The notes beneath the pieces are model-generated. The model saw only the letters and a program-made list of their open reading frames with translations. It did no database searches and was not told the DNA's origin. From Hydrogenophaga sp. Root209 (GTDB taxonomy: Bacteria > Pseudomonadota > Gammaproteobacteria > Burkholderiales > Burkholderiaceae_C), in assembly GCF_001428625.1 (NCBI RefSeq), contig NZ_LMIE01000022.1:1042-65041 (forward strand): a stretch of DNA of 64,000 bases. Reading direction: 5' to 3'. Made by a program: the position numbers and the translations under genes. This document shows, piece by piece, positions 7,363 through 15,943 of this stretch (position 1 is its first letter; the number at the start of each line of letters is the position of its first letter).

Positions 7363-7974
7363 TCAGCGTTCAAACAGCCCTTTGCACAACTGGTCCTCGC
7401 AAGGGACTCCGTCATCATCGCCGTCCATCTTCATGCCGGGGCAGTTCTTCAGGAACAGCTTGGCCTCTGTGCATGAGGTCATTTGCGAGCAGTGCTGGCG
7501 CCCGTCGCACTGGAATGTGCTGCGAGCTGGTTGGTCCGCCGCTGGCGCCGGCGCGCTGATCACGCTCTGGCTTGCAGTTGGCACAGGCGGCACCCGCTCG
7601 CTGTACTGCGCATACGCATACCAGCCCAGCCCGGCCACGAAGAGCAAGGTGATGAAGCGAGAGGCGAACGGTGACGATTCGGAACGCCGGGGTGCTCTCC
7701 GTCCAGTGGTCGCCATCCGTTCGTTCCGACGCGACTGTGCGTGCTGCTCAGCCCCCGGCCTGCGGACCCGGGCCGCACGTTTGCGGCCGTCCTTGTCCAG
7801 CTCGATTTCAAACGACAGCGCCTCTCCCACGGTGGGCAAACGCCCGTCGCGCGGGAAGGTGGACACGTGCACAAAGATCGGCTGGTCGCCATGCTCGGCG
7901 ACGACAAAACCGAAACCTCGATCGGCGTTCCACTTCTTGAGTTGGCCATTGAAGCGGGTGGCGGTTGCATTCAT
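7363..7974 (-). CDS. Cold-shock domain / transmembrane / excalibur domain fusion protein
   Basis: 203 residues, three parts. Residues about 5-65 are a cold-shock OB fold (GQLKKWNADRGFGFVVAE, IFVHVSTFPRDG), including the RNP-like GFGFV and FVHVS motifs that bind single-stranded nucleic acid. A basic linker (RRNERMATTGRRAPRR) and one transmembrane segment (about 107-125, FITLLFVAGLGWYAYA) follow. The C-terminus is an excalibur calcium-binding domain: four Cys plus DGDDDGVPCEDQLC, an EF-hand-like loop. The topology puts the nucleic-acid domain in the cytoplasm and excalibur in the periplasm. Divergent from the second Mrr-type gene. Function not established. Confidence 0.85.
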   Translation of the reverse strand: MNATATRFNGQLKKWNADRGFGFVVAEHGDQPIFVHVSTFPRDGRLPTVGEALSFEIELDKDGRKRAARVRRPGAEQHAQSRRNERMATTGRRAPRRSESSPFASRFITLLFVAGLGWYAYAQYSERVPPVPTASQSVISAPAPAADQPARSTFQCDGRQHCSQMTSCTEAKLFLKNCPGMKMDGDDDGVPCEDQLCKGLFER

Positions 7975-8053
7975 TGCCGCATTGCCTTCTTGACGTTCTT
8001 GGGCATGCCTCATCATGCCGTTGACGCAACACAACGGACAGGGGGAATCGAAC

Positions 8054-8965
8054 ATGGCAAGACAACGTCAACGAAAATCCAACAGAGGCCCACGCCAGCC
8101 GTTCCTTGAAAAAGGCGCCGCTGCTCTGACCATCGGTGTTGCCATGCTGCTGGCGTCGCTCATGCTCTCTGGCAGCACCGTGATGGATGCGGTGGCCCGA
8201 GGTCTTCGAACCCCAGCCTGGTTCGCCCTGGGCATTGGCGCAGTGTTGATCGGCATCCACGTGTTGATCAACCGCGTTGTCAACAAGCCGGGTGGCGCGC
8301 TCGTGGTACCCGCCGCCAAGCCCCAAGAGCCCAAGGCCTTGCGTCAGCGCTTTGACGAAGTGGCGTATCGCCGGCCCGATGAGCAAAGTACGTTGGCGGC
8401 AACACCCGTTCCTACCCAATGGAGCCCTGCCGTGTTCCACGCCATCGAATGGCGCCGCTTCGAGGCGGTGTGCGAAGCCTTGTTCGCCCAGGCCGGGTTT
8501 GAAACACGCTCGCAGTCGCACGGGCCCGATGGTGGGGTGGACGTCTGGCTGCATTCAAAGAACGCGCGGGGTGCCGTGTCGGTGGCGCAATGCAAACACT
8601 GGCAGTCCAAGGCGGTGGGCGTGAAGGAGGTGCGCGAGTTCTTCGGCGTGATGTCGTCGCACCAGCTCAAGCGCGGCACCTACGCCACCACGTCCACTTT
8701 CACACCCGATGCCGTTGCCTTCGGCAAAAGCAACGGCATCCACCTGCTGGACGGCGCGGGTCTGCTCAAGCAGATCGCGCAGCGCACACCAGAACAGCAA
8801 CAGGCCCTGTTGGCGGTGGCATTTGAAGGCGACTACGCACGGCCGACCTGCGCGAGCTGCGGCACCAAGATGGTGGAACGCACACCAACCAAGGGCGGTT
8901 CGGCGTTCTGGGGGTGCAAGAACTATCCGAGGTGTCGTTCCAAGTTGGCAATGTCGCGTCGATGA
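8054..8965 (+). CDS. Membrane-anchored Mrr-type restriction endonuclease, second paralogue
   Basis: 303 residues, same architecture as the gene at 1857: two transmembrane segments (about 22-40 and 52-75), Mrr_cat domain (about 125-245) with D159/D163 and Q179-C-K181, and a C-terminal C4 ribbon (C266, C269, C288, C294) with WGCKNYPRC. Long stretches between the two are identical or conservative (AIEWRRFEAV, SHQLKRGTYATTS against SHGIKRGTFATSS). Start chosen at 8054, ten bases after GGGGGA. Active-site residues are present in both, so both could be functional. Duplication or separate acquisition cannot be told from here. Confidence 0.85.
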   Translation: MARQRQRKSNRGPRQPFLEKGAAALTIGVAMLLASLMLSGSTVMDAVARGLRTPAWFALGIGAVLIGIHVLINRVVNKPGGALVVPAAKPQEPKALRQRFDEVAYRRPDEQSTLAATPVPTQWSPAVFHAIEWRRFEAVCEALFAQAGFETRSQSHGPDGGVDVWLHSKNARGAVSVAQCKHWQSKAVGVKEVREFFGVMSSHQLKRGTYATTSTFTPDAVAFGKSNGIHLLDGAGLLKQIAQRTPEQQQALLAVAFEGDYARPTCASCGTKMVERTPTKGGSAFWGCKNYPRCRSKLAMSRR

Positions 8966-8990
8966 GGTCAACCGCCCCCAAACCCCCACC

Positions 8991-9317
8991 ATGGCCCGCC
9001 GCCCCCACCACCACGTCTACGTGATCGAGCTGTCCAAAGACGTGCTGCTCGAACCGAGGTTCCGCAAGAACAACCCGGGCTACGTCGACGGCAAACCCTG
9101 CGTGTATGTGGGCATGACCGGGCTGGACCCGGACGTGCGGTTCGACAAGCACAAGGCGGGCATCCAGTCGAACGCGTATGTGCAGAAATACGGGTTGCGC
9201 CTGCTGCCCGATCTGTACGAGGGCTTCAACCCGATGAAATACGCCGATGCGGTGGACAAGGAGATTGAAGTGGGCATCGACCTGCGCTCGGCCGGCTTCG
9301 GGGTCTGGCAGGCCTGA
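8991..9317 (+). CDS. GIY-YIG-like small protein
   Basis: 108 residues. HVYVIEL near the N-terminus and PCVYVGMTGLDPDVRFDKHK (38-57) resemble the two strands and following helix of the GIY-YIG nuclease fold (V-Y-V ... Y-V-G-x-T), with a candidate catalytic Arg in VRF and Lys/His after it. The usual late Glu may be one of those in KEIEVG. Homing or repair nucleases of this fold cut DNA, but this compact version may be non-catalytic. No strong ribosome binding site is visible. Stop codon directly abuts the stop of the convergent pcp gene (TGATCA). Confidence 0.6.
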   Translation: MARRPHHHVYVIELSKDVLLEPRFRKNNPGYVDGKPCVYVGMTGLDPDVRFDKHKAGIQSNAYVQKYGLRLLPDLYEGFNPMKYADAVDKEIEVGIDLRSAGFGVWQA

Positions 9318-9959
9318 TCAGTTGGTGGCGCCAGCGCCAAGCGCTGTGTCTTGCTCGATCAACATCGCGCAGCGCACCGCCAGCTTCAGCCCGCGCACGA
9401 TGTCCTCCAGCGGCATGCTCGGGCTGCCCTGCTCCGGCAGCCACGGCACGTGAATGAATCCACCACGCGTGTGCTTGAGTTCGCGTCGCGTGGCCAGCGC
9501 GTGCATCAACCCATAGAACACGTGGTTGCAGACGAAGGTGCCGGCGGTTTGCGACACCTCGGCCGCAATACCTGCTTGCTGCAACTCGGCCAGCATGGCC
9601 TTGATGGGCAGGCTTGTGAAATAGGCCGTGGGTGCGCCCTGCTTCACTGCCGTGTCCACGGGCTGTGCACCCGCGTTGTCGGCGATGGGCGCGTCGTTCA
9701 CGTTGATGGCCACACGCTCCAGCGACAGCGCGCCGCGCCCACCGGCCTGGCCCACGCACACCACCAGCGCGGGCCGGTGTTTTCTCAGGAGTGCGTTCAG
9801 TTCGTTCAGCGATGCGTCGAACACGGTGGGCAGCTGCGCGGCGACCACGGTGTGCCCGAGCACCTGCCGGCCGTGCAGCGCTTTCACCGCCAGCCAGCTC
9901 GGGTTCAGCGTCGCACCGCCAAAGGCGTCAAAACCGGTGAGCAGGATCTTGTTTTGCAT
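9318..9959 (-). CDS. pcp: Pyroglutamyl-peptidase I
   Basis: 213 residues, the normal length. Removes N-terminal pyroglutamate from peptides in the cytoplasm (peptidase family C15). The catalytic triad is visible: E81 in SLERVAINVNDA, C144 in GTFVCNHVFYG, H170 in GGFIHVPWLPEQ. The N-terminal ILLTGFDAFGG strand-loop is also typical. Downstream of rluE on the same strand with an eight-base gap, so possibly co-transcribed. Nothing unusual. Confidence 0.95.
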   Translation of the reverse strand: MQNKILLTGFDAFGGATLNPSWLAVKALHGRQVLGHTVVAAQLPTVFDASLNELNALLRKHRPALVVCVGQAGGRGALSLERVAINVNDAPIADNAGAQPVDTAVKQGAPTAYFTSLPIKAMLAELQQAGIAAEVSQTAGTFVCNHVFYGLMHALATRRELKHTRGGFIHVPWLPEQGSPSMPLEDIVRGLKLAVRCAMLIEQDTALGAGATN

Positions 9960-9967
9960 GGAGATGG

Positions 9968-10516
9968 TCAGCCCCGCAGCGCACCAGGCGCCAGGTCTTG
10001 CAGGGCGTGTGGTCCGATGGCGGCGCGGATGAGGCGCAGCGTGGGGTAGCCTACAGCGGCGGTCATGCGGCGCACCTGGCGGTTGCGCCCTTCAGAGATC
10101 ACCAGCTCCAGCCAGCTGGTGGGGATGGACTGGCGAACGCGCACGGGTGGGTTGCGCTCCCACAGCGGCGACGGCTCGGGCATGCGGCGCGCGCGGGCCG
10201 GGCGGGTGGGGCCGTCGTTGAGTTGCACACCTTGGCGCAGCGCAGCCAGAGCGTCCTCGTCGGGCACGCCTTCCACCTGCACCCAGTAGGTCTTTTCCAT
10301 CTTGTGGCGCGGGTCGCTGATGCGGGCCTGCAGTTGGCCGTCGTTGGTCAGGAGCAGCAGGCCTTCGCTGTCGGCGTCGAGTCGGCCGGCCACGTACACG
10401 CCCGGAATGTCGATGAAATCCTTGAGCCCACGCCAGCGGCCTTCGGGCGTGAACTGGCTCAACACGCCATAGGGCTTGTTGAAGCAGATCAAGCGGGCAA
10501 CGGGTGCAACAACCAT
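9968..10516 (-). CDS. rluE: 23S rRNA pseudouridine synthase E (RsuA/RluE family)
   Basis: 182 residues, lacking an S4 domain as expected for RluE. The catalytic motif [17 protein letters not shown] has the nucleophile D47. Other family blocks: [12 protein letters not shown] near the N-terminus, KTYWVQVEG, and the late [21 protein letters not shown]. coli RluE modifies U2457 in 23S rRNA; the same target is assumed. Starts 20 bases downstream of the DUF3014 gene and precedes pcp on the same strand. Confidence 0.9.
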   Translation of the reverse strand: MVVAPVARLICFNKPYGVLSQFTPEGRWRGLKDFIDIPGVYVAGRLDADSEGLLLLTNDGQLQARISDPRHKMEKTYWVQVEGVPDEDALAALRQGVQLNDGPTRPARARRMPEPSPLWERNPPVRVRQSIPTSWLELVISEGRNRQVRRMTAAVGYPTLRLIRAAIGPHALQDLAPGALRG

Positions 10517-10536
10517 GGGCAGAGGTGCGTCGCCGC

Positions 10537-11406
10537 TCAGGGCTTGGCGACGCGCTGGCGGATGTCGCGCAGCTTGGCCTGCAGGCGCTGTTGGTGCGCG
10601 GGCCCCACGCGCAACAGCATCTTTCGCCCGGCCGAGAGCGACTCCAGCGCCGGATCGGAAAACTCGTACCGCACCCAGGGCTGCGTGGAGGTCACCTCGC
10701 CCTTCACCTCCACCAGCGTGACGGCTGGCGCAGCGGTCGGCACCGGGGTGGCGATCAGGTGGTCCAGCACCTGGACCAGTCGGTCGTTGAAGTAACGCCC
10801 CGGAAAGCCCAACTCTTCATAGGCTTGCTGAAACAGGGGGTAAAGCCGACGGTACAGCGCGACGGCCTGGGCGGTGTCGACCGAGTCGATCATCAGCACC
10901 AGCGGCGCGTAGCGGCGCTGGTTGTCGGGGTGGATGCTCTCAACGCCGTCGCTGCCGCGCTGCACGGTGAAGCGCTCGGGCGTGGGCTTGACGGGCCAGA
11001 CCAGGGTGGGCGCCTGCTCACGCGCAAGGTTGTCCACCGTGGCCACCGCCCGCCGCACAAAGCCGTCGAGCTGCAGGAAGGCCAGAACGTTCTGGGGCGT
11101 GAGCAGATCGGTCAGCAGTTCACCCACTTGTTGATCGGACTCGGCCAGTGTGGGCAACGGTGCGGGCCCGCCAGCGGCCTCGGGGGCTGGGGGATCGATG
11201 GGATGCTGGATGGCCGGGGTCGCGGGCGCCAGTGGCACGGGCGTTCCCGCAGGCGCCGGGGCCACGGGTTCAACAACAGGCTCGGGTGCCTGCCGAGGTT
11301 TGAAGTGCTGCCAACCGTAGTAGCCGCCAACGAGCACCACAACAAACACGACCGCAGAGGTGATGAGCGCGGGTCGTCGGGAAGTGCGGGGAGTGGGTCG
11401 GTACAT
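10537..11406 (-). CDS. DUF3014 membrane-anchored protein
   Basis: About 289 residues. A single N-terminal transmembrane segment ([20 protein letters not shown]) is followed by a Pro/Ala-rich linker and a DUF3014 domain, recognisable by [30 protein letters not shown] and [18 protein letters not shown]. Likely anchored in the inner membrane with the domain in the periplasm. Function unknown. The start at 11406 (MYRPTP) is preferred for the GACGAGG before it; a second ATG 36 bases upstream is possible. Confidence 0.85.
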   Translation of the reverse strand: MYRPTPRTSRRPALITSAVVFVVVLVGGYYGWQHFKPRQAPEPVVEPVAPAPAGTPVPLAPATPAIQHPIDPPAPEAAGGPAPLPTLAESDQQVGELLTDLLTPQNVLAFLQLDGFVRRAVATVDNLAREQAPTLVWPVKPTPERFTVQRGSDGVESIHPDNQRRYAPLVLMIDSVDTAQAVALYRRLYPLFQQAYEELGFPGRYFNDRLVQVLDHLIATPVPTAAPAVTLVEVKGEVTSTQPWVRYEFSDPALESLSAGRKMLLRVGPAHQQRLQAKLRDIRQRVAKP

Positions 11407-11443
11407 GCCTCGTCGCCTGGGGTGGGTTGGAAGGCTTCCCATC

Positions 11444-12238
11444 CTACACCGCTGTTTTTTTGAGCCAAGCCAGGGTCAGCGCCAGCAGCCGCTGGTGAGC
11501 CTCGCTCTCGCGGTCAAGCACCACGCTGCGTTTGGCGCTGAGGTAGTGCGTGGTGAACACGTCGAGCCAGGCGGCCAGGCTCTGGGCGGCGTGCGTTTCG
11601 CCGGCCAGCGCCAGACACAGCGCCGCCACTTCAGAGGTGCAGAAATGGCTCTCGCGCGCCGAGCGGCGCAGCCGGTAGTTGGACACCTGATCGGGGTGCA
11701 GACTGAGCACGGGCAGGTGGTCCAGATAGGGGCTCTTGCGGAACATCTTGCGGGCTTCGGACCAGGTGCCGTCGAGCAGCACAAACAGCGGCTTGCGACC
11801 ATCCTGCTGCGTCCCGGCTTCCACTGAAGCGCTCAGATCGGTCACCACCCGCTCGGGCTGCACGAACTCGCCCGGAAACACCAGGTAGGGCTGCCACTGC
11901 GGATCGGCCAGCAAGGCGAGCAGGCCGGGTTCCACCGCGGTGCGGGACCAGCCAAAGGCCCAGGTGTCGGCCACCACGTCAGCCACCAACCAGCCAGTGT
12001 TGCTGGGTTTCAGCGCCTCGATGTCGCCCATGACCAGGCACACCCCGGCGCGCGTGGTCACCCGCGGGCGCAAGGCACACAGGCAATGGCTGGCAATGAG
12101 CCGGCAACTGGCGCAGCGCCCGCCACCGGAGCCCCGGGCCACGAAGGGTTTGGCGCTCGCGGCCAGGCGCCGGGCTCGCAGGCTGAACACGGCGTGGCTG
12201 GGGCGGGTTTCTGGCGGTGGGGCCACTAAAGATGTCAT
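11444..12238 (-). CDS. tapT: tRNA-uridine aminocarboxypropyltransferase (DTW domain)
   Basis: 264 residues. DTW/TapT family, which transfers the 3-amino-3-carboxypropyl group of S-adenosylmethionine to U47 of tRNAs (acp3U). Seen: a cysteine cluster C-x2-C-x6-C-x-C (CASCRLIASHCLC) in the N-terminal third, and LLDGTWSEARKMFRKSPYL carrying the D-x-T-W signature. The last block YRLRRSARESHFCTSEVAA is also family-typical. The ATG at 12238 is the first Met near the family start; an upstream extension is out of family and overlaps the divergent gene. Confidence 0.85.
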   Translation of the reverse strand: MTSLVAPPPETRPSHAVFSLRARRLAASAKPFVARGSGGGRCASCRLIASHCLCALRPRVTTRAGVCLVMGDIEALKPSNTGWLVADVVADTWAFGWSRTAVEPGLLALLADPQWQPYLVFPGEFVQPERVVTDLSASVEAGTQQDGRKPLFVLLDGTWSEARKMFRKSPYLDHLPVLSLHPDQVSNYRLRRSARESHFCTSEVAALCLALAGETHAAQSLAAWLDVFTTHYLSAKRSVVLDRESEAHQRLLALTLAWLKKTAV

Positions 12239-12366
12239 GGGAAGGACTGTAGGCGCAACGCTCAAGGCACTTCCGAGGCACAAGCTGGGCTGAAAACGCC
12301 TCTGTGGTGTTTCCAGCGTGACATTTGTCTCAGGGCGTTTGCCTGCGGCCCACCACAATGCGCCGC

Positions 12367-13596
12367 ATGCCTGTATTTGAAATTGCTGTGTGGTCGGCCA
12401 TGCTGGGAGGCTTGTTGACGTTGTCGGCCGTGGCGCTGGGCGACGCGCTGTCCAGCCGCTCCACGGGCTCGGTGCGCAACCTGCTCTTCGTGCTGATCGC
12501 TGGCGCCAGCTGTGTGGTCATGACGGGGTTGCCCGAGGTCTTTTTTCCGGAGCTGCCCGAGCGCCTGATGATGATGCTCAAGGCGAGCCTGGGGCCGCTG
12601 GCGAGCGCCATGGCGCTGTACTTTCTGGGCAACTGGCTGGGTGGTGTGCGCGAAGACGCGCTGGTGCACAACCTCACCGCGCTGGGCGGCACAGCCGTCC
12701 TTCTGGTGGCACTGGCCCTGACGGCGGTGTCCTCGCAGGTGGACCCCATGGATTTCCCCGCGCTGCTCATGCTGGCGGCAACCGTCAACCTGGTGCCGGT
12801 GCTGCTAGGACTGCTCGCGGTCATCCGCGCGGCCAAGCTGGGCGACCCGCTGGCGCGCTGGATGGGCGTGGGCATGGTGTGCCTGGCGGCCGCCACGGTG
12901 GGGCTCTATGCGCGGGGCCTGAGCGTGCCGGGGCTGGGCCTGGGCACCTGGCTGGCCACCGCGGTCTTCACCCTGGCCTACTTCCTGATTGCTTCGGCGC
13001 TGGGCCTCTTGCGAAACCGGTACAACCGCGAACTGGCGCGCCTCTCGCGGCTGAACGAAGGCGCCGAGCCCGCCACTGGCCTGCCCACGGGGGCAGCGCT
13101 GCTGACCGAGGTCGAACACGTTTTCTGGCGCACGGCGCGGCGCGGTGGCCTCTGCACCGTGGTGTGCCTGCACGTGAGCAACCTCTACGAACTGACCGGC
13201 GCTCCCGGACAAGGCACGGAGCATCAGATCCTCGCGACGCTGGCGGCCCGGGTGCGCCGCGCGGCGGGGTTTCGGTGCGTGGTGGGGCTCTACCACCCGC
13301 GCTGCTTTGTCGTGGTGCTCGCCAGCGACAAGCTCAACAAGGCGACTTTCGAGACCCTCACCCGTCTGAGCTCCACCGTGGCGTTGCCCCTGTCCGTGAT
13401 GGATGCGAAGCACATGTACCAGCCCTTCACGCCTCAGTTGGGCATGGGCGTGATCACACTCGAGCCAGACGGCTCCTCGCCGATGGAGGTGATCAACCAG
13501 GCCGAACGCCGCGCGCTGGCGCAAGTGGGCGAGGCGCGTGATTCACGCCCGATTTCGCAGCACGACATCGACACCGCGCCGGGGGAGTTGGTGTGA
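12367..13596 (+). CDS. Seven-TM protein with degenerate GGDEF domain
   Basis: 409 residues. Seven hydrophobic segments fill about residues 1-220. Residues about 235-390 align with the diguanylate cyclase fold (ATGLPTGAALLTEV matches the usual LTGLPNR block; CLHVSNLYELTG matches the metal/substrate strand), but the GGDEF signature position reads LYHPRCF and the metal Asp is missing. It therefore cannot be an active cyclase by sequence; a c-di-GMP-independent sensor or scaffold role is possible. Divergent from tapT with a 128-base gap. No effector domain follows. Confidence 0.75.
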   Translation: MPVFEIAVWSAMLGGLLTLSAVALGDALSSRSTGSVRNLLFVLIAGASCVVMTGLPEVFFPELPERLMMMLKASLGPLASAMALYFLGNWLGGVREDALVHNLTALGGTAVLLVALALTAVSSQVDPMDFPALLMLAATVNLVPVLLGLLAVIRAAKLGDPLARWMGVGMVCLAAATVGLYARGLSVPGLGLGTWLATAVFTLAYFLIASALGLLRNRYNRELARLSRLNEGAEPATGLPTGAALLTEVEHVFWRTARRGGLCTVVCLHVSNLYELTGAPGQGTEHQILATLAARVRRAAGFRCVVGLYHPRCFVVVLASDKLNKATFETLTRLSSTVALPLSVMDAKHMYQPFTPQLGMGVITLEPDGSSPMEVINQAERRALAQVGEARDSRPISQHDIDTAPGELV

Positions 13597-13755
13597 TGGC
13601 CACACCGCGGCATCACCCGTAAGTCCTCAGTGCAGGAGGCGTCTTAAGTCAAAGCGTTTCCTCGTTCCCGAAGGACTGCACGGCCAGCCGGTGGCAGGCC
13701 TGCTTCGTCGGGCCGTGGCGCCGTTCATCTCTGTACCAAGGCACCATGTCAAGGC

Positions 13756-14148
13756 ATGTCAACAGAACAAGATTCCTCGCGCAAGGCGCAAGCCTCGCCA
13801 CGCAAAACCGCGCGACGCAAACACGACCCGCTGCTGGTCAACGGCGTGAGCTCCCTGGTGGCGGGCTGTGGCCTGTGGATGCTTTCGTTGGCGATGGGCG
13901 ACCAGGCGACGTTCAAGGTTGCGTCGCGGGCCCTGCTGGCGCCGGCCTGGATGGCGCTGGCGGTGGGTGTGGCCCTCTTGTTGCTGCACGTGGTGATCAA
14001 GCGGCGCACCCGCTTTGAAGCCGCCATGCTGCTGCGCCAGCATTCGCGGTTTCATGAGCCCATGCCACCGGTGCTCAACCTGCCCAAAATCAACGCCAAG
14101 GCGCCTGCCGCGCGCAGGAAGCGTCCGCGAGCCATGAGCGCTGAATGA
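13756..14148 (+). CDS. Two-TM protein homologous to the membrane module of the Mrr-type nucleases
   Basis: 130 residues: basic N-terminus (KAQASPRKTARRK), two transmembrane segments (about 28-46 and 56-80) and a basic C-terminal tail. The segment VASRALLAPAWMALAVGV matches, in order, the same region of the nuclease at 8054 (VARGLRTPAWFALGIGA) and more weakly that at 1857 (AGAGLRSVLWLPLTIGV). No nuclease or zinc ribbon follows; the frame stops after a short Lys/Arg-rich tail. It may be a truncated descendant or an independent partner. Convergent with the SRAP-like gene, 15-base gap. Confidence 0.65.
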   Translation: MSTEQDSSRKAQASPRKTARRKHDPLLVNGVSSLVAGCGLWMLSLAMGDQATFKVASRALLAPAWMALAVGVALLLLHVVIKRRTRFEAAMLLRQHSRFHEPMPPVLNLPKINAKAPAARRKRPRAMSAE

Positions 14149-14163
14149 GCACTCGCGACCGTT

Positions 14164-14841
14164 TTACTTCTGCACCGGGTTCGCCGTGAGCAAAGTGGCC
14201 GAATAGGCCCGCATGAACTCACGCGCTTTCTCCGGGTGAGGCGCGGTCAGCCAGGCGCTGTAGGCGCCCTCGTTCAAGATCGCCGGCATGCGCTTTTCGC
14301 TGCCGGGTTGGCCGTAACGGTGCATCAGCGCGTGGCTGTTGGCGTTCACCGTGAGCAGGCAGAAGCTCACGATGACTTCGCCTCCGGCCCCCTTCCAGCT
14401 TTCCCACAAACCCGCCACCCCCATGGGTTTTCCGTCCACCCGGGTGATGCGCGTGGGCACGGGCTTGCCACTGCGCAAGTCGTCTTCCTGAAACGACAGC
14501 ATGGGCACGATGCAGCGCCGCGCGCCCAGCCAGGCCTCGCGGAAGTTGTTGGAGGTGGTCACGATCTCGCAGCGCGCGTTGACCAGTTTGGTCGATCGCA
14601 GCTTGGCGTCCGATGCCGACTTGACCCAGGTGGGCACCAGGCCGAACTGGCCCGTGGCAAGCTCGAATGTGGGCTTGTCGGGCTCGGCGCCCTCGGCCAA
14701 CGGCTCGGTGGCCACCAGCCGCACGAACACGCCCGGCTTGCGCGGCCACACATCGCGCCCCACCGGCGTGTCGGGGGCCGGCACATTGAAGGCGTCGGGG
14801 TACAGGCTGGCCAGCTGAAGGCTCTCAAATTGGGTGCTCAT
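14164..14841 (-). CDS. SRAP (YedK/HMCES)-fold protein lacking catalytic Cys2 and His
   Basis: 225 residues. SRAP proteins cross-link to abasic sites in single-stranded DNA through Cys2 exposed after Met removal. The body matches: FGLVPTWVKS, N88 in LVNARCEIV, CIVPMLSFQED with E119, and GVAGLWESWK. But the protein begins MSTQFESLQ instead of M-C-G-R, and the H-x-R-M-P site reads E182-K-R-M-P. Two of four key residues are thus absent, so covalent protection of abasic sites is unlikely. No alternative start giving MCGR is seen. Confidence 0.75.
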   Translation of the reverse strand: MSTQFESLQLASLYPDAFNVPAPDTPVGRDVWPRKPGVFVRLVATEPLAEGAEPDKPTFELATGQFGLVPTWVKSASDAKLRSTKLVNARCEIVTTSNNFREAWLGARRCIVPMLSFQEDDLRSGKPVPTRITRVDGKPMGVAGLWESWKGAGGEVIVSFCLLTVNANSHALMHRYGQPGSEKRMPAILNEGAYSAWLTAPHPEKAREFMRAYSATLLTANPVQK

Positions 14842-14951
14842 CGGGCCATGCTAGCTGATGGGCGCCCCGAAGCCGGCCTGGATGCGGCCACTTGCCAACG
14901 GCGCCTTTTTCGCGCACGCTCCTGCACCTCGGTGAAAACAGGAGGTGCTCC

Positions 14952-15929
14952 ATGAACTATTCGGACGGCTACCTGCGCGAAACCCTGCCGTTCAACAGCC
15001 CGCCCGCTTTGCTGGTGCCACCCGAGGTTGAGCTTGCCATCGCCCAGGAGGATGAATCGTCCGGGCTGGACGATGAAGACCTCCTTCATCGCTCCCGGCG
15101 CTGGACCCACGCCCTGTTCAGCGAGATGCGTCAGGGTCAATGGGTGTTCCGCCCGCGCACCAACGGGGTGGTGGCTTCGTGGGGCCTGAGCACCGCGTTC
15201 AGCAACCCTTTCGAGCGCTGCGCCATCGGCCTCATGGATCCCGAGCATGAAGCCCACGGCTTTGGTCTGGTGCTGACATCGCAGTTGCCGATCGATCGGC
15301 CCTTCGAGCTGGTGGGCGAAGCGTTTTTCCCCCGGCTTGCACAGACATTCCCCGTGGGCCTGGGCTCGGCCCGCACGGAACTGCATGCACTGGCGCACCC
15401 GGTGGGTGCAACAACGGCCTGTTGGGCCCGCAGCCGCAAGTCGGCGCTCTGGGGCGTGCTCACCGCGGGCCACGCGGTGCGGCATGTGGGGCGCGGGGGG
15501 GCGGTCGCGATGTCGCTCGGGCAACAAGGCCAGTTGGGGCGAGCCCGCTACCCGCCGATCGATGCCGCCTTTGTACTGACCACACCACCCGGCGGGCCCA
15601 TCAGTCCTCAGCCGGTGGCACCCTTGCCGTGCCCGGCCGCGGGCTTTCGGGTCTGGGTGGAGAGCCAGAAGACGCCTCAGCAGCGCCACGTGATCCGCAC
15701 CATGGACACCCTGGGCGTGGTGCGCACCGGCGCGTTTCCCGTGCTGTCGTTTCTGGATCTGCCCTGCGTGCCAGGCGATTCGGGCGCGCTGGTGAGTGAC
15801 CTGAACCGGCAGGGCCTCGGTCTGTACCTGGGCAGCATGAACACCAGCCAGGTGCCTGGTGGTGTGGTCGGGCTGGTGCAGAACCTCGAACAGGCGGTGC
15901 ACGTGCTCAAGGTCGATCCCTTCATCTAA
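14952..15929 (+). CDS. Trypsin-like serine protease
   Basis: 325 residues, no signal peptide, so probably cytoplasmic. The C-terminal half has a chymotrypsin-type triad in order and spacing: H174 in WGVLTAGHAV, D204 in PPIDAAFV, S277 in VPGDSGALV. Residues 1-160 (acidic, with EDESSGLDDEDLLHRSRRW) are not recognised and may be a sensing or coupling region. A strong GGAGG lies just before the ATG. Fourteen bases downstream is a small protein of the kind that co-occurs with peptidases in bacterial conflict systems, so this pair may be a two-gene protease module. The protease call rests on motifs; the substrate is unknown. Confidence 0.75.
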   Translation: MNYSDGYLRETLPFNSPPALLVPPEVELAIAQEDESSGLDDEDLLHRSRRWTHALFSEMRQGQWVFRPRTNGVVASWGLSTAFSNPFERCAIGLMDPEHEAHGFGLVLTSQLPIDRPFELVGEAFFPRLAQTFPVGLGSARTELHALAHPVGATTACWARSRKSALWGVLTAGHAVRHVGRGGAVAMSLGQQGQLGRARYPPIDAAFVLTTPPGGPISPQPVAPLPCPAAGFRVWVESQKTPQQRHVIRTMDTLGVVRTGAFPVLSFLDLPCVPGDSGALVSDLNRQGLGLYLGSMNTSQVPGGVVGLVQNLEQAVHVLKVDPFI

Positions 15930-15943
15930 ACAGGAGAGCCCAC

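Noticed and set aside
9318-12238. tRNA genes near the RNA-modification genes
   Set aside because: No cloverleaf-like sequence or CCA-type end was seen in the gaps.
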